From Deltaproteobacteria bacterium (GTDB lineage: Bacteria > Desulfobacterota > Desulfobacteria > Desulfobacterales > ETH-SRB1): a DNA stretch of 49,333 bases. Shown piece by piece: positions 1 through 6,938 of the stretch. Position 1 is the first letter of the stretch, and each line of letters begins with the position of its first letter. The translations under genes were made by a program, and so were the position numbers. The notes below the pieces were generated by a model that saw nothing but the letters and a program-made list of their open reading frames with translations, was not told where the DNA came from and made no database searches. The DNA lies in the NCBI GenBank assembly GCA_030272815.1, contig JAJSZT010000021.1, positions 1 to 49,333 of the forward strand, read 5' to 3'.

Positions 1-2273
1 AGGCCGCTGTCTATCAGATCCTTTTGAGCAAACTCGACTTTCCAATCTCTGACATCCTTGCCAAGATTGTATGACATTCGTGCCAACTCGTTATCAAGTT
101 TTGAAAAGTTTAATATGGTTGTCCAAACCTTTTCCGGTGTAAACTGAATCGTCAATTTATCCCTTGCAGTAACGATTCCCACGCTGTTTACCGGGAAAAT
201 ATCCGTTATCTTCGGCGATTTTTCATACAGCTCCAAAAGTCTTTCATCTCTGGGAACAAAAAGATAAAATTCTGATTTCGGAGCTATTTCCTGCCATTTT
301 GTTGTTGTAATATCATTATTGATAAGCCAGTCGTATTTTTCCTTTCTCATTCCCCATAGTTCGGAATGAAAAACCTTCTTGCCGTTTTCACTATTTCTGC
401 CTTTTGTCTTGATGAATAACGCAATGGCCGTTCCCTGTCTGATATCAAACACGTTTTCATCCTTTGATCCATCAGGACATTTTTCCTTTTTCAAACTGTT
501 GCCGTGCAGATCAAGCAAATAGATTTCATTAAAACTGTTCATCAATGACTCACGCATTCCTCTGAAAGTGGGATTGTCCAGATAACCGTGATTGGTAATA
601 AATCCCAAAACTCCTTCGCCGGCCTGATCTATCTTCCACTGACTGAAACGAATAAATTTAACATAATCGTCTTGCAGCCATTTGGGATTCTTTTCGCCAA
701 GCGGCTTGCCGTCCACATGATAATAGCCGTTATCTTTAGCGCCGTTTTTATGTGTATATCCTTCCTTCAGCAATTGGTTTATCCATTTTCCCTTGTTTGC
801 AGAATGCCCGGAATATGGAGGATTACCCAATATTACCAGTATCGGTTGTTCTTTTTTCACTTTTCCGGCCAAATGCGATTCTTCGGAAAGGGATGACATT
901 CCCGGCAAACTGGTTTGTTCAAGCTCTTCCATCTCAAGGGTACTTGTCAGATAGAGCTTAAATCTGTCATCTTTTTCGAGTTTGTAACCGAGTTCTTCCA
1001 GAAGAAAAGACATCTTTAAATGCCCCACTGCATAAGGCGCCATCATAAGTTCAAAGGCATAGAAATTTTTAAGGATGTGATCCTTTATAAATCCTTTTCT
1101 ATCACCCTCACCATATTTGGAAACAAATTCATTTAGCGCAAGTTTTGCAGCTTCAGCCAGAAAGGTAAGCGTGCCGGATGCCGGGTCTAATACTGTTACT
1201 GTATTGCTCGCAATACCGTCAGCTTTGCCGAATCGATCTTTTAAAATATGGTGAAGCGAATGCACAATATAGGAGACAACCGGTTCGGGCGTATAATAGA
1301 CGCCACGTCTTTCGCGGGTTTTTGGATCATATTCCGCCAAGAAGGTTTCATAAAAATGAACAACCGGATCTTTGCCTTTGCCTTCTCTGAAATAGTCCTG
1401 AAGCAGTTTGTTTACATCCGCCACTGACAATACTTCAGCTATATCATCAATAATCCATTCCATTTGAGTTGGGACATCTTCAAGTGAAACAAACCGGAAA
1501 ACATCTCTTAATATTCCAATTGTGCGGGGGATGTTGTCATAAGCGAGCTTTCTGTTGAAACCGTTTTGTGCCCTCATGCGCGCGGCAAACAGGCCATAAG
1601 TGATTGTTTGGGAATAGAGATCGGCAAACTCCTCTTTTGAAAGCCCGCTGATTAAAAATTGCCTGAACGCTTCATAAAATCCAAGGATAAAGCCTTTGCC
1701 GGTTCTTTCTTCCTCTGCCAGTTCCTCGGCAATTACCTCTTCCTTTAAAAAGCTCGTGCGTTTGGCCAGCTCTATTGCCAGATTTTTTGCATTGTAAACC
1801 TTGGGCAGAGAGAATGAATAAAACGCCTCCATCAATTTTGTAAAATCCGGTTCTTTTTCAACCGGAGGAATTGTTTTGAGTTTATGCACGATAAAGGGTC
1901 TGGCGATTAAGGCTTTGTTGACAAGTATGCCGTTTCGATAAAGCCGAAACTCAAAAAAATTGGTTAATATCAGGTTGGGGAATGTGTTTCTGTACCTCTT
2001 TAGCTGTTCTGAATTTTCTATTAAATCTAGATTTTCGATTGTCGGGGCTTTGGCCTCTATATATCCTACAATATGCTGCTTTCCGTCCCAGATTCTAAAA
2101 TCAGGATTGCCGGCCTCGGTACTCTTTGGTAGTGTGGTAATGTGTATTTTGCCCTTGCCGAAAGATTGCGCTATTTTTTTGAACAATTCATCAAGGGTTG
2201 CATAATAACTCTCCTCTCTGGCATCACCCTGATTTGCAATTTCAAATATCTTTTTCAGATACGATTTCAGCAT
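1..2273 (-). CDS. Type IIG/ISP-like restriction-modification enzyme, 3' end outside window
   Basis: I translated this frame by hand; it is open from the ATG at 2273 off the left edge (757 codons). Residues 57-75 hold a PD...E-A-K pattern typical of a PD-(D/E)xK nuclease (P57 D58, E73 K75). A methylase follows: DPASGT motif I near residue 363 and NPPY motif IV near 484, the signature of N6-adenine methyltransferases. The region after NPPY resembles the type ISP C-terminal family. No helicase lies between nuclease and methylase, unlike LlaGI-type ISP enzymes, so a type IIG-like single-chain enzyme that both methylates and cuts DNA is the best reading. The start is supported by AAAGG 8 nt upstream. 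It diverges from the ATPase gene at 2632. The target-recognition part is probably beyond the window edge. Confidence 0.85.
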   Translation of the reverse strand, partial: MLKSYLKKIFEIANQGDAREESYYATLDELFKKIAQSFGKGKIHITTLPKSTEAGNPDFRIWDGKQHIVGYIEAKAPTIENLDLIENSEQLKRYRNTFPNLILTNFFEFRLYRNGILVNKALIARPFIVHKLKTIPPVEKEPDFTKLMEAFYSFSLPKVYNAKNLAIELAKRTSFLKEEVIAEELAEEERTGKGFILGFYEAFRQFLISGLSKEEFADLYSQTITYGLFAARMRAQNGFNRKLAYDNIPRTIGILRDVFRFVSLEDVPTQMEWIIDDIAEVLSVADVNKLLQDYFREGKGKDPVVHFYETFLAEYDPKTRERRGVYYTPEPVVSYIVHSLHHILKDRFGKADGIASNTVTVLDPASGTLTFLAEAAKLALNEFVSKYGEGDRKGFIKDHILKNFYAFELMMAPYAVGHLKMSFLLEELGYKLEKDDRFKLYLTSTLEMEELEQTSLPGMSSLSEESHLAGKVKKEQPILVILGNPPYSGHSANKGKWINQLLKEGYTHKNGAKDNGYYHVDGKPLGEKNPKWLQDDYVKFIRFSQWKIDQAGEGVLGFITNHGYLDNPTFRGMRESLMNSFNEIYLLDLHGNSLKKEKCPDGSKDENVFDIRQGTAIALFIKTKGRNSENGKKVFHSELWGMRKEKYDWLINNDITTTKWQEIAPKSEFYLFVPRDERLLELYEKSPKITDIFPVNSVGIVTARDKLTIQFTPEKVWTTILNFSKLDNELARMSYNLGKDVRDWKVEFAQKDLIDSG

Positions 2274-2497
2274 TCAGATTACCTTTATATAAAATCCTGT
2301 TTATCCTGTTATCCTGTCAGATTCTTTTTTAACAGGCTAAATTGTTACCATTTTTTTAATGCTCTACTCTTGAATTCGTAAAATATATATTTAGCACAGT
2401 TAGGTTCTAACATGCTTAATTAATTGTGTTTACAGATTCTAAAAATTCTAATAAATAACATATCTATAAATCCGAAAAAAAGCAAGAAGGGGGGCGC

Positions 2498-2524
2498 TGT
2501 TCTTGCGACAGGTTTTTTTCAAAA
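2498..2524. repeat. 27-nt copy of sequence inside the BrxC-like gene
   Basis: Positions 2498-2524 match 4841-4867 at 26 of 27 positions in the same orientation. The second copy is coding (N-terminal part of the 3772-4923 gene), whereas this one is in the gap upstream of the ATPase promoter. It may be debris of a duplication or rearrangement between the two loci. Confidence 0.6.
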
Positions 2525-2535
2525 GTAAAAAGATA

Positions 2536-2569
2536 TTGACAGTACACATCAAGTGAATATATCATTCAC
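2536..2569 (+). promoter_or_regulatory. Promoter with overlapping palindromic operator for the ATPase gene
   Basis: TTGACA (2536-2541) and TATCAT (2560-2565) are separated by 18 bp, a near-consensus sigma70-type promoter about 65 bp before the ATPase start. GTGAAT (2553-2558) and ATTCAC (2564-2569) form a perfect inverted repeat across the -10 box, an arrangement typical of a repressor operator. The rest of the 2274-2631 gap is AT-rich; apart from a 27-nt near-copy of sequence in the gene at 3772-4923 (see the repeat at 2498), I see nothing else in it. Confidence 0.5.
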
Positions 2570-2631
2570 AATTAGTTACTAACTTATTATCAAAAAATCG
2601 TTTATCTGTTGTTACTCTCATGGGGTGAATT

Positions 2632-3744
2632 ATGGAAAATCCTTTTAGTTATACAAGCATTGTTGAGGGCGACTCTTTCTGCAACCGGCAAAAAGAAAAA
2701 GATGATTTGTTGAGTTTTATAATAAATTCTCAAAACATTCTCTTATACTCTCATAGACGTTATGGAAAGACATCCTTGATTTTCGAAGTTTTTAAAAAAG
2801 CTAGACGTAAACGCCCTAAAATTAATACCATGCATGTTGATTTATATGGTACTCTGTCCGAAAAAGAATTCGTTGCAGCAATACTTTCAAGTTTAAGCCA
2901 GATAGAATCTAAAGTCGAAAGGCTGGTAAACCTGTTAAAAAATACTGTTAGAAATATTAAATTAGGGTGGTCTATTGACCCGATATCTGGTGCGCCTTCC
3001 GGAATATCCGTCTCTTTTGACTCCGGATATAACGAGATAATGCTGGATAATATTATGGGGCTACTCGACAGATTATCCCAAAAACAAAAATTAGTTGTAG
3101 CTTTTGATGAATTTCAAGAAATTGCCAATTATGGACAAAGAGGATTTGAAAAAAGATTACGAAAGAATATCCAGTTGCATCAGAATATATGCTACATCTT
3201 CTGTGGAAGTCAGCGCCACATCCTGAATGATATTTTTAATAACAAAAATCGAGCTTTTTATAAATTGGCAGCATATTATCCTATCAATAAAATTGAAACC
3301 GGTTATTATTTTTCGTGGGCAAAAAAGCTGTTTTCTAAAAAGAATATCGAATTTGAGCCTGAGATAATTAAAGATGTAATTTTCAGATGTGAAAATCATC
3401 CCATGTATGTACAACAGTTTCTTTATTTTTTATGGAATGAACCGGAAATTTCACCGGAAACCTTAAATAAAATAGAACATAAAATCCTTCAAAGACATTA
3501 TCACGAATTCTTAAACCTGTGGGAATCGCTGACAGCCAATCAGAAAAAGACACTTAAATTGATAGTGTCCACAGATGGTAAAGAAATTTTTTACGCCAAT
3601 GCTATTCAATCAGTTGATTTAAAAAGCGGTTCTCAAATTACCAGGGCGTTAGAGGTGCTAATAAAGAAAGATGTTGTTTGCAAAAATAAAAACTATCAAA
3701 TCCAGGATGTTATGTTCAAAAAATGGATTCAAACTCTTTTATGA
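2632..3744 (+). CDS. AAA/STAND-like ATPase of the archaeal-ATPase family
   Basis: A 370-residue protein with a P-loop of the SxRRYGKTS form (residues 40-48) and a Walker B strand LVVAFDEFQ near residues 152-160, followed by an FCGSQ segment that fits a sensor position. The C-terminal third looks like winged-helix plus helical lid. This layout matches Pfam Arch_ATPase (PF01637), whose members are often solitary, mobile and of unknown cellular role. GGGGTGA precedes the ATG. The gene is transcribed away from the restriction enzyme and converges on the BrxC-like gene, 27 bp apart end to end. It could be a regulator or an energy module for one of its defence-type neighbours, but nothing in the sequence proves that. 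Confidence 0.85.
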   Translation: MENPFSYTSIVEGDSFCNRQKEKDDLLSFIINSQNILLYSHRRYGKTSLIFEVFKKARRKRPKINTMHVDLYGTLSEKEFVAAILSSLSQIESKVERLVNLLKNTVRNIKLGWSIDPISGAPSGISVSFDSGYNEIMLDNIMGLLDRLSQKQKLVVAFDEFQEIANYGQRGFEKRLRKNIQLHQNICYIFCGSQRHILNDIFNNKNRAFYKLAAYYPINKIETGYYFSWAKKLFSKKNIEFEPEIIKDVIFRCENHPMYVQQFLYFLWNEPEISPETLNKIEHKILQRHYHEFLNLWESLTANQKKTLKLIVSTDGKEIFYANAIQSVDLKSGSQITRALEVLIKKDVVCKNKNYQIQDVMFKKWIQTLL

Positions 3745-3771
3745 AAATTACATAAAAGTCCTCGTTTGAAC

Positions 3772-4923
3772 TCACTGGCGCTTTAGGAGACATCGTGCAG
3801 AACGTGCGCAAAACCAGATTGGAAGGGCGCCATTTTCCGGAAGAACATCAAATATGTATTCAGCACCGTTTAAGCAAAGATTGACTGCATTAATACTCTC
3901 TGCCTTTTCGACACGTGTTTTTATTTGCCTTAAAGAATAAAGCGCCTTGTTTCGCAAATCCATGTTTGCGTTATGAGTATCAAGGAGACCTTTCATTTTT
4001 TCAATCATCTGATCAAGCTCAGACAATGCATCAATACGGCATTGATCTGTCTTTTCCTTAACAATCATATCATTGAACACCCTGACCTTTTCAAACAATT
4101 CATAAGCTTCTGAAATCATGTCATACGGAGCTGGTGATGACAGAATCTGTTTCAATCCGTCAAAATCTGCGGAAGCTTCATTGTTCTTATTTAATTCAGG
4201 CAGATTCTCGCTGAATTCTTCAACAGATTTAATCAGGGTTGTCCAGAAATCATGATGTTTGGTATAAAATTCGGTCAGTCTCTTTTCTTGCGCATACAAG
4301 TTAAGGATTTGCGCACTGTTATCGTAGAAAGCGCTGATCAGTGAAAAAGAATCCTGTTTAGTTGAAATTTCTTCAATAAAACTCAGCCACCTGTCAATTT
4401 CTTTCTTTCCCGGGAAATACTTCTTTTGGGCGGAAGGCTTGTATGATTGAAAACTGTTTTGCCAAATTCTGATTTTCTTTGCCAGAAAACACCCCAGTTC
4501 ATACTGATCGCAGTCGTCAATGTTTTCTTCTTCCGATATCTTCAGATATAGGTTCTTTGCGCCCTGAAATACTGAATCATCAACAGTTTCCGCAGCAATA
4601 ATCAATAATTGCTCACCAGACTCAATAGAGTTAAGCAAAAGGTTTTTAACTTTAAACATCTCAAGATTTTTGTTGTTTATTCTGAACTGAATTTTAAAAT
4701 CCTGAGCTATCCAGAAAATATACTGCAAAATTTTAAACTCTGATAGACCATGAGTTTCTTTCACATAGGGAACAAATTCACTCAAAACAACATGCCCGTG
4801 CTGTTTTATCTGATCTGCCAGACATTCCATCACAGCATTTTGTTCTTGCGACAGGTTGTTTTCAAAACCAAACGAAATCTGACGATGCCCCAGATTGACA
4901 TTTTCAATATCGCTATATCTCAT
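3772..4923 (-). CDS. Orphan protein resembling the C-terminal region of BREX BrxC/PglY
   Basis: A 383-residue mostly helical, charged protein without any P-loop. From memory, several stretches follow the C-terminal half of BrxC: a YFPGK segment near 170, a helical stretch with an FYTKH-like step near 220, a 'PAPYDMISEA' stretch near 265, and 'DLRNKALYSL' near 325. BrxC is about 1,200 residues with an N-terminal ATPase, and its C-terminal tail normally continues past the point where this protein stops. That suggests a fragment trimmed at both ends or a stand-alone relative. No other BREX gene (brxA, brxB, pglX, pglZ, brxL) is visible. A better Shine-Dalgarno (GGAGG) serves an ATG at 4936 in another frame that reads only seven codons, so the 5' end may be frameshifted. 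The family assignment is a recollection, not a search result. Confidence 0.5.
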   Translation of the reverse strand: MRYSDIENVNLGHRQISFGFENNLSQEQNAVMECLADQIKQHGHVVLSEFVPYVKETHGLSEFKILQYIFWIAQDFKIQFRINNKNLEMFKVKNLLLNSIESGEQLLIIAAETVDDSVFQGAKNLYLKISEEENIDDCDQYELGCFLAKKIRIWQNSFQSYKPSAQKKYFPGKKEIDRWLSFIEEISTKQDSFSLISAFYDNSAQILNLYAQEKRLTEFYTKHHDFWTTLIKSVEEFSENLPELNKNNEASADFDGLKQILSSPAPYDMISEAYELFEKVRVFNDMIVKEKTDQCRIDALSELDQMIEKMKGLLDTHNANMDLRNKALYSLRQIKTRVEKAESINAVNLCLNGAEYIFDVLPENGALPIWFCARSARCLLKRQ

Positions 4924-5041
4924 TAAATAAATCCATAACCTCCATTGGCTCAGGTCTTCATTCTATGCTTAGGGCGCTGTTTATCATCTTTCTTGTTCGT
5001 CTTAGCGCATTGGGTGCAAGAGTAGTATCAAATCTTGAATA

Positions 5042-5077
5042 GAATAGTGAATAAGATATTACGCTATTCACTATTCA
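5042..5077. repeat. Perfect 11-bp inverted repeat
   Basis: GAATAGTGAAT (5042-5052) and ATTCACTATTC (5067-5077) are perfect reverse complements around a 14-nt loop, directly left of the MITE at 5080. It could be part of a transposon remnant or a weak bidirectional terminator; there is no U-tract. Confidence 0.6.
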
Positions 5078-5079
5078 AC

Positions 5080-5218
5080 GGGCTGTTGCCCAAAAGCGAT
5101 TTTGTAGTATTTCGCGACAATATCGTGGCTTAGTGAGAACTTAACTTATTGATTTTATTGAATGCGGTTTTTGACCATATTGCTGATTTTTACCAAATTT
5201 GGATTTAGGCAACAGCCC
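5080..5218. mobile_element. MITE-like element with GGGCTGTTGCC terminal repeats
   Basis: A 139-bp AT-rich stretch begins with GGGCTGTTGCC and ends with its exact reverse complement GGCAACAGCCC (5208-5218), and the similarity continues a few bases inward. It has no open reading frame. This is the form of a non-autonomous miniature inverted-repeat element. The remaining sequence to the next gene (5219-5372) holds no recognisable gene; a TAAC/GTTAG-type box near 5277 may be the debris of a cassette boundary. Confidence 0.6.
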
Positions 5219-5372
5219 CTCAAGATTTGACACCGCTTCTTGCAGGAATCTACGGACTGACCTTACGGCCCCCTTGTTAGTTATTCGATTTGGATGAGGC
5301 CGATGCAGTCCACTCAAGTGACTTGATATGTGTTCTCAATGGTTATTCCCTATCATCAAGGCCATCATCAAC

Positions 5373-5750
5373 TTATGGTTTAAAACTTTTTAATTGTAAT
5401 TCTTTTATCATTTTGAAGTGCTTCACATTGCTGGAAACAAGAGGCAGGTTATTTTCAACGGCTGTTGCTGCTATTATCGCGTCTCCAGACCTAATGCTGG
5501 ATACCAACGTATATTCTTCTATGTAAATAGACGCACGATGCCCAATATTTTCAGTTAATGGAAGGACAATAAATCCGAATGTTGTTAAAAAATTTTTTAC
5601 ATATCTATGCTGTTTTTTATCCTTGGCGCACTGCAGAAGCTCCATGTAAGTTTGAACGGATAGGTACCGTTCCTCTGACTTTTCCATTATTCTTGCGGCC
5701 TTTTCGTTACCTCTTTGAGCCCAAATAAATATATCCGTATCAAATATCAT
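5373..5750 (-). CDS. PIN-domain toxin, VapC-like
   Basis: A 125-residue PIN-domain protein. It begins MIFDTDIFIW (first acidic residue D4), has a conserved Glu in the 'MELLQC' helix near 37, the SGDAIIAA segment with an acidic residue near 88, and a C-terminal 'LVSSNVKHFK' strand. These are the usual acidic metal ligands of PIN endoribonucleases. VapC toxins cleave tRNA or rRNA and are neutralised by a small antitoxin made from the same operon. Here the ATG overlaps the antitoxin's 3' end by 11 bp, implying translational coupling. The pair sits at the promoter-distal end of a cassette-like array, where toxin-antitoxin genes are common. Confidence 0.9.
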   Translation of the reverse strand: MIFDTDIFIWAQRGNEKAARIMEKSEERYLSVQTYMELLQCAKDKKQHRYVKNFLTTFGFIVLPLTENIGHRASIYIEEYTLVSSIRSGDAIIAATAVENNLPLVSSNVKHFKMIKELQLKSFKP

Positions 5751-5982
5751 CGTATCTGGATTTCCGTAAATCGTTAACTTCGTCTATAACTGATTTTTTG
5801 GCGTTTTGTGATGACATTCCAAAGAAGGGATGATCAATCATGCTCATACGCTGCTTCTGAGCTGCAGGAAATAGGACCCCTTTTACTTTACCGCGGTATA
5901 GGACTGTAACTTTTTCATTCCTGTCAAGAGCTTTAAGGACGTCATTCATTTTGTATCTTAAATCGACGATTGTAGCTTTCAT
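5740..5982 (-). CDS. Antitoxin of the PIN toxin, Phd/YefM- or VapB-like
   Basis: An 80-residue protein whose first 45 residues (MKATIVDLRYKMNDVLKALD, then a VTVLYRGKVKGVLFP strand) have the form of a Phd/YefM-type N-terminal DNA-binding fold. The C-terminal half is charged and would wrap the toxin. AGGAGAT lies 8 nt upstream of the ATG. It overlaps the toxin start by 11 bp. A perfect palindrome at 6001-6021, just upstream, fits autorepression by the antitoxin or the complex. The family is judged by overall pattern and could equally be listed as VapB. Confidence 0.85.
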   Translation of the reverse strand: MKATIVDLRYKMNDVLKALDRNEKVTVLYRGKVKGVLFPAAQKQRMSMIDHPFFGMSSQNAKKSVIDEVNDLRKSRYDDI

Positions 5983-6000
5983 TGGTTATCTCCTTTTAAA

Positions 6001-6021
6001 ATGTATATAATAATTATACAT
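6001..6021 (-). promoter_or_regulatory. Palindromic operator upstream of the vapBC-like pair
   Basis: ATGTATA and TATACAT (7-bp perfect arms, 7-bp spacer) lie 19 bp upstream of the antitoxin ATG, in an AT-rich stretch that would carry the promoter. Autoregulated toxin-antitoxin operons usually have such a site. Confidence 0.5.
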
Positions 6022-6069
6022 AAAAGAAGAGACAATTTCAAGAATATTTTTTATATTTTTCACACATAT

Positions 6070-6138
6070 TGTCGCGGCTAAGAGGTTGGCAAGGGAGCGC
6101 AGCGGGTTTGCCAATCCTTCTTCAGCCGATTGTTGGAC
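6070..6138 (-). repeat. attC-like cassette recombination site A
   Basis: Read on the minus strand, this 69-bp imperfect palindrome starts with GTCCAAC, a perfect RYYYAAC R'' box, 11 nt after the stop of the 6149-6817 gene. The stem pairs CGGCT/AGCCG (6075-6079 with 6124-6128) and continues as GGTTGGCAA/TTGCCAATCC with bulged bases, as in integron attC sites. The distal R' box is degenerate. It separates the unknown gene from the vapBC-like pair. Confidence 0.6.
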
Positions 6139-6148
6139 GTTTTTTTGA

Positions 6149-6817
6149 TTAAAATTCATTTGGTTGAGATATTTTTCTCTCTGCCTCTTCCTCTTCTGCT
6201 ATTAGGAAATCAATGATTTTTCTTTTGTCTGTATCTGGTTCAAACAACTCCCGAAGAGCATAATATGCTTCGTAACCGTCAAGATTGGTGGAATAATAAA
6301 AATCTTTGGCTAATTCTGAAAATGTATCAAGGTTTGCTTGGTCAACACATGCTTGAGTGTAGTAAGTGATAAGAATACTGAGAATATTTTCGAACTCATG
6401 GAAGAATGACAAGTCAGAGAGAAGGTCAATTCTGCCGGGATAATTGTCCAGGCCATATAGAAGGAGGAATTTAAGGTTTTTATTGGCTCCTTTGTAGTAT
6501 TTCCTGATCAGCGGATAGTTGGGATTCTCTGCGGCCTTTTCCCCAGAGTAACTTTCAAATATCTTTTTTGATAATTTCTTTTTGTTTTCAAAATAGGCGA
6601 CGAGATCTCTCTGTCGTTGGTTTTCTGGTCTGGCATTTCTTTCTTCTATTTCTTCATAATCATAATCGTCTTCAAAGTACTCGAAGCCGAGTTCCTCCAT
6701 TTTGGCAATATGGTCTTTGGGATGGTTGCGAAAAATTTCATTCACTCTGTCACGAATGATTTCGTTTTTTAATTTTGCGTAGTCATCAAGGACAGAATCT
6801 TTGTCTTTTTTGCCCAT
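6149..6817 (-). CDS. Hypothetical acidic protein in a gene cassette
   Basis: A 222-residue charged, helical protein that I do not recognise. The N-terminal third is rich in Lys, Glu and Asp with an acidic tyrosine-rich run (residues 46-60). The middle has a hydrophobic stretch (FHEFENILSILITYY) too charged at its edges to be an obvious membrane span. The C-terminus is strongly acidic (EEEEAE). No signal peptide or catalytic motif is visible. It has its own boundaries: an attC-like site begins 31 bp before its ATG and another lies just after its stop, so it behaves as a complete single-gene cassette. Cassette proteins with no known family are normal. Confidence 0.75.
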   Translation of the reverse strand: MGKKDKDSVLDDYAKLKNEIIRDRVNEIFRNHPKDHIAKMEELGFEYFEDDYDYEEIEERNARPENQRQRDLVAYFENKKKLSKKIFESYSGEKAAENPNYPLIRKYYKGANKNLKFLLLYGLDNYPGRIDLLSDLSFFHEFENILSILITYYTQACVDQANLDTFSELAKDFYYSTNLDGYEAYYALRELFEPDTDKRKIIDFLIAEEEEAERKISQPNEF

Positions 6818-6848
6818 TTGGGGATAGTTCTCTTGTTTTTATTTTTAC

Positions 6849-6922
6849 GTCCAAAGGGCTCGGGATAACTGGTTTGGAAAAGCGCCAGCTTTTTCAAATC
6901 CGAGTTCATCCCATTGTTGGGC
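6849..6922 (-). repeat. attC-like cassette recombination site B
   Basis: On the minus strand this 74-bp site opens with GCCCAAC (perfect RYYYAAC) and closes with TTTGGAC (one mismatch to GTTRRRY). Internal arms pair CTCGG/CCGAG and GAAAAGC/GCTTTTTC with an extra unpaired base, the extrahelical feature expected of attC. It lies between the stop of the hybrid kinase and the start of the 6149-6817 gene. Confidence 0.7.
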
Positions 6923-6938
6923 GATTGTGTGCGTGCAA

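Noticed and set aside
5290-5526. Plus-strand frame over the PIN toxin
   Set aside because: It is antisense to a recognisable PIN-domain gene.
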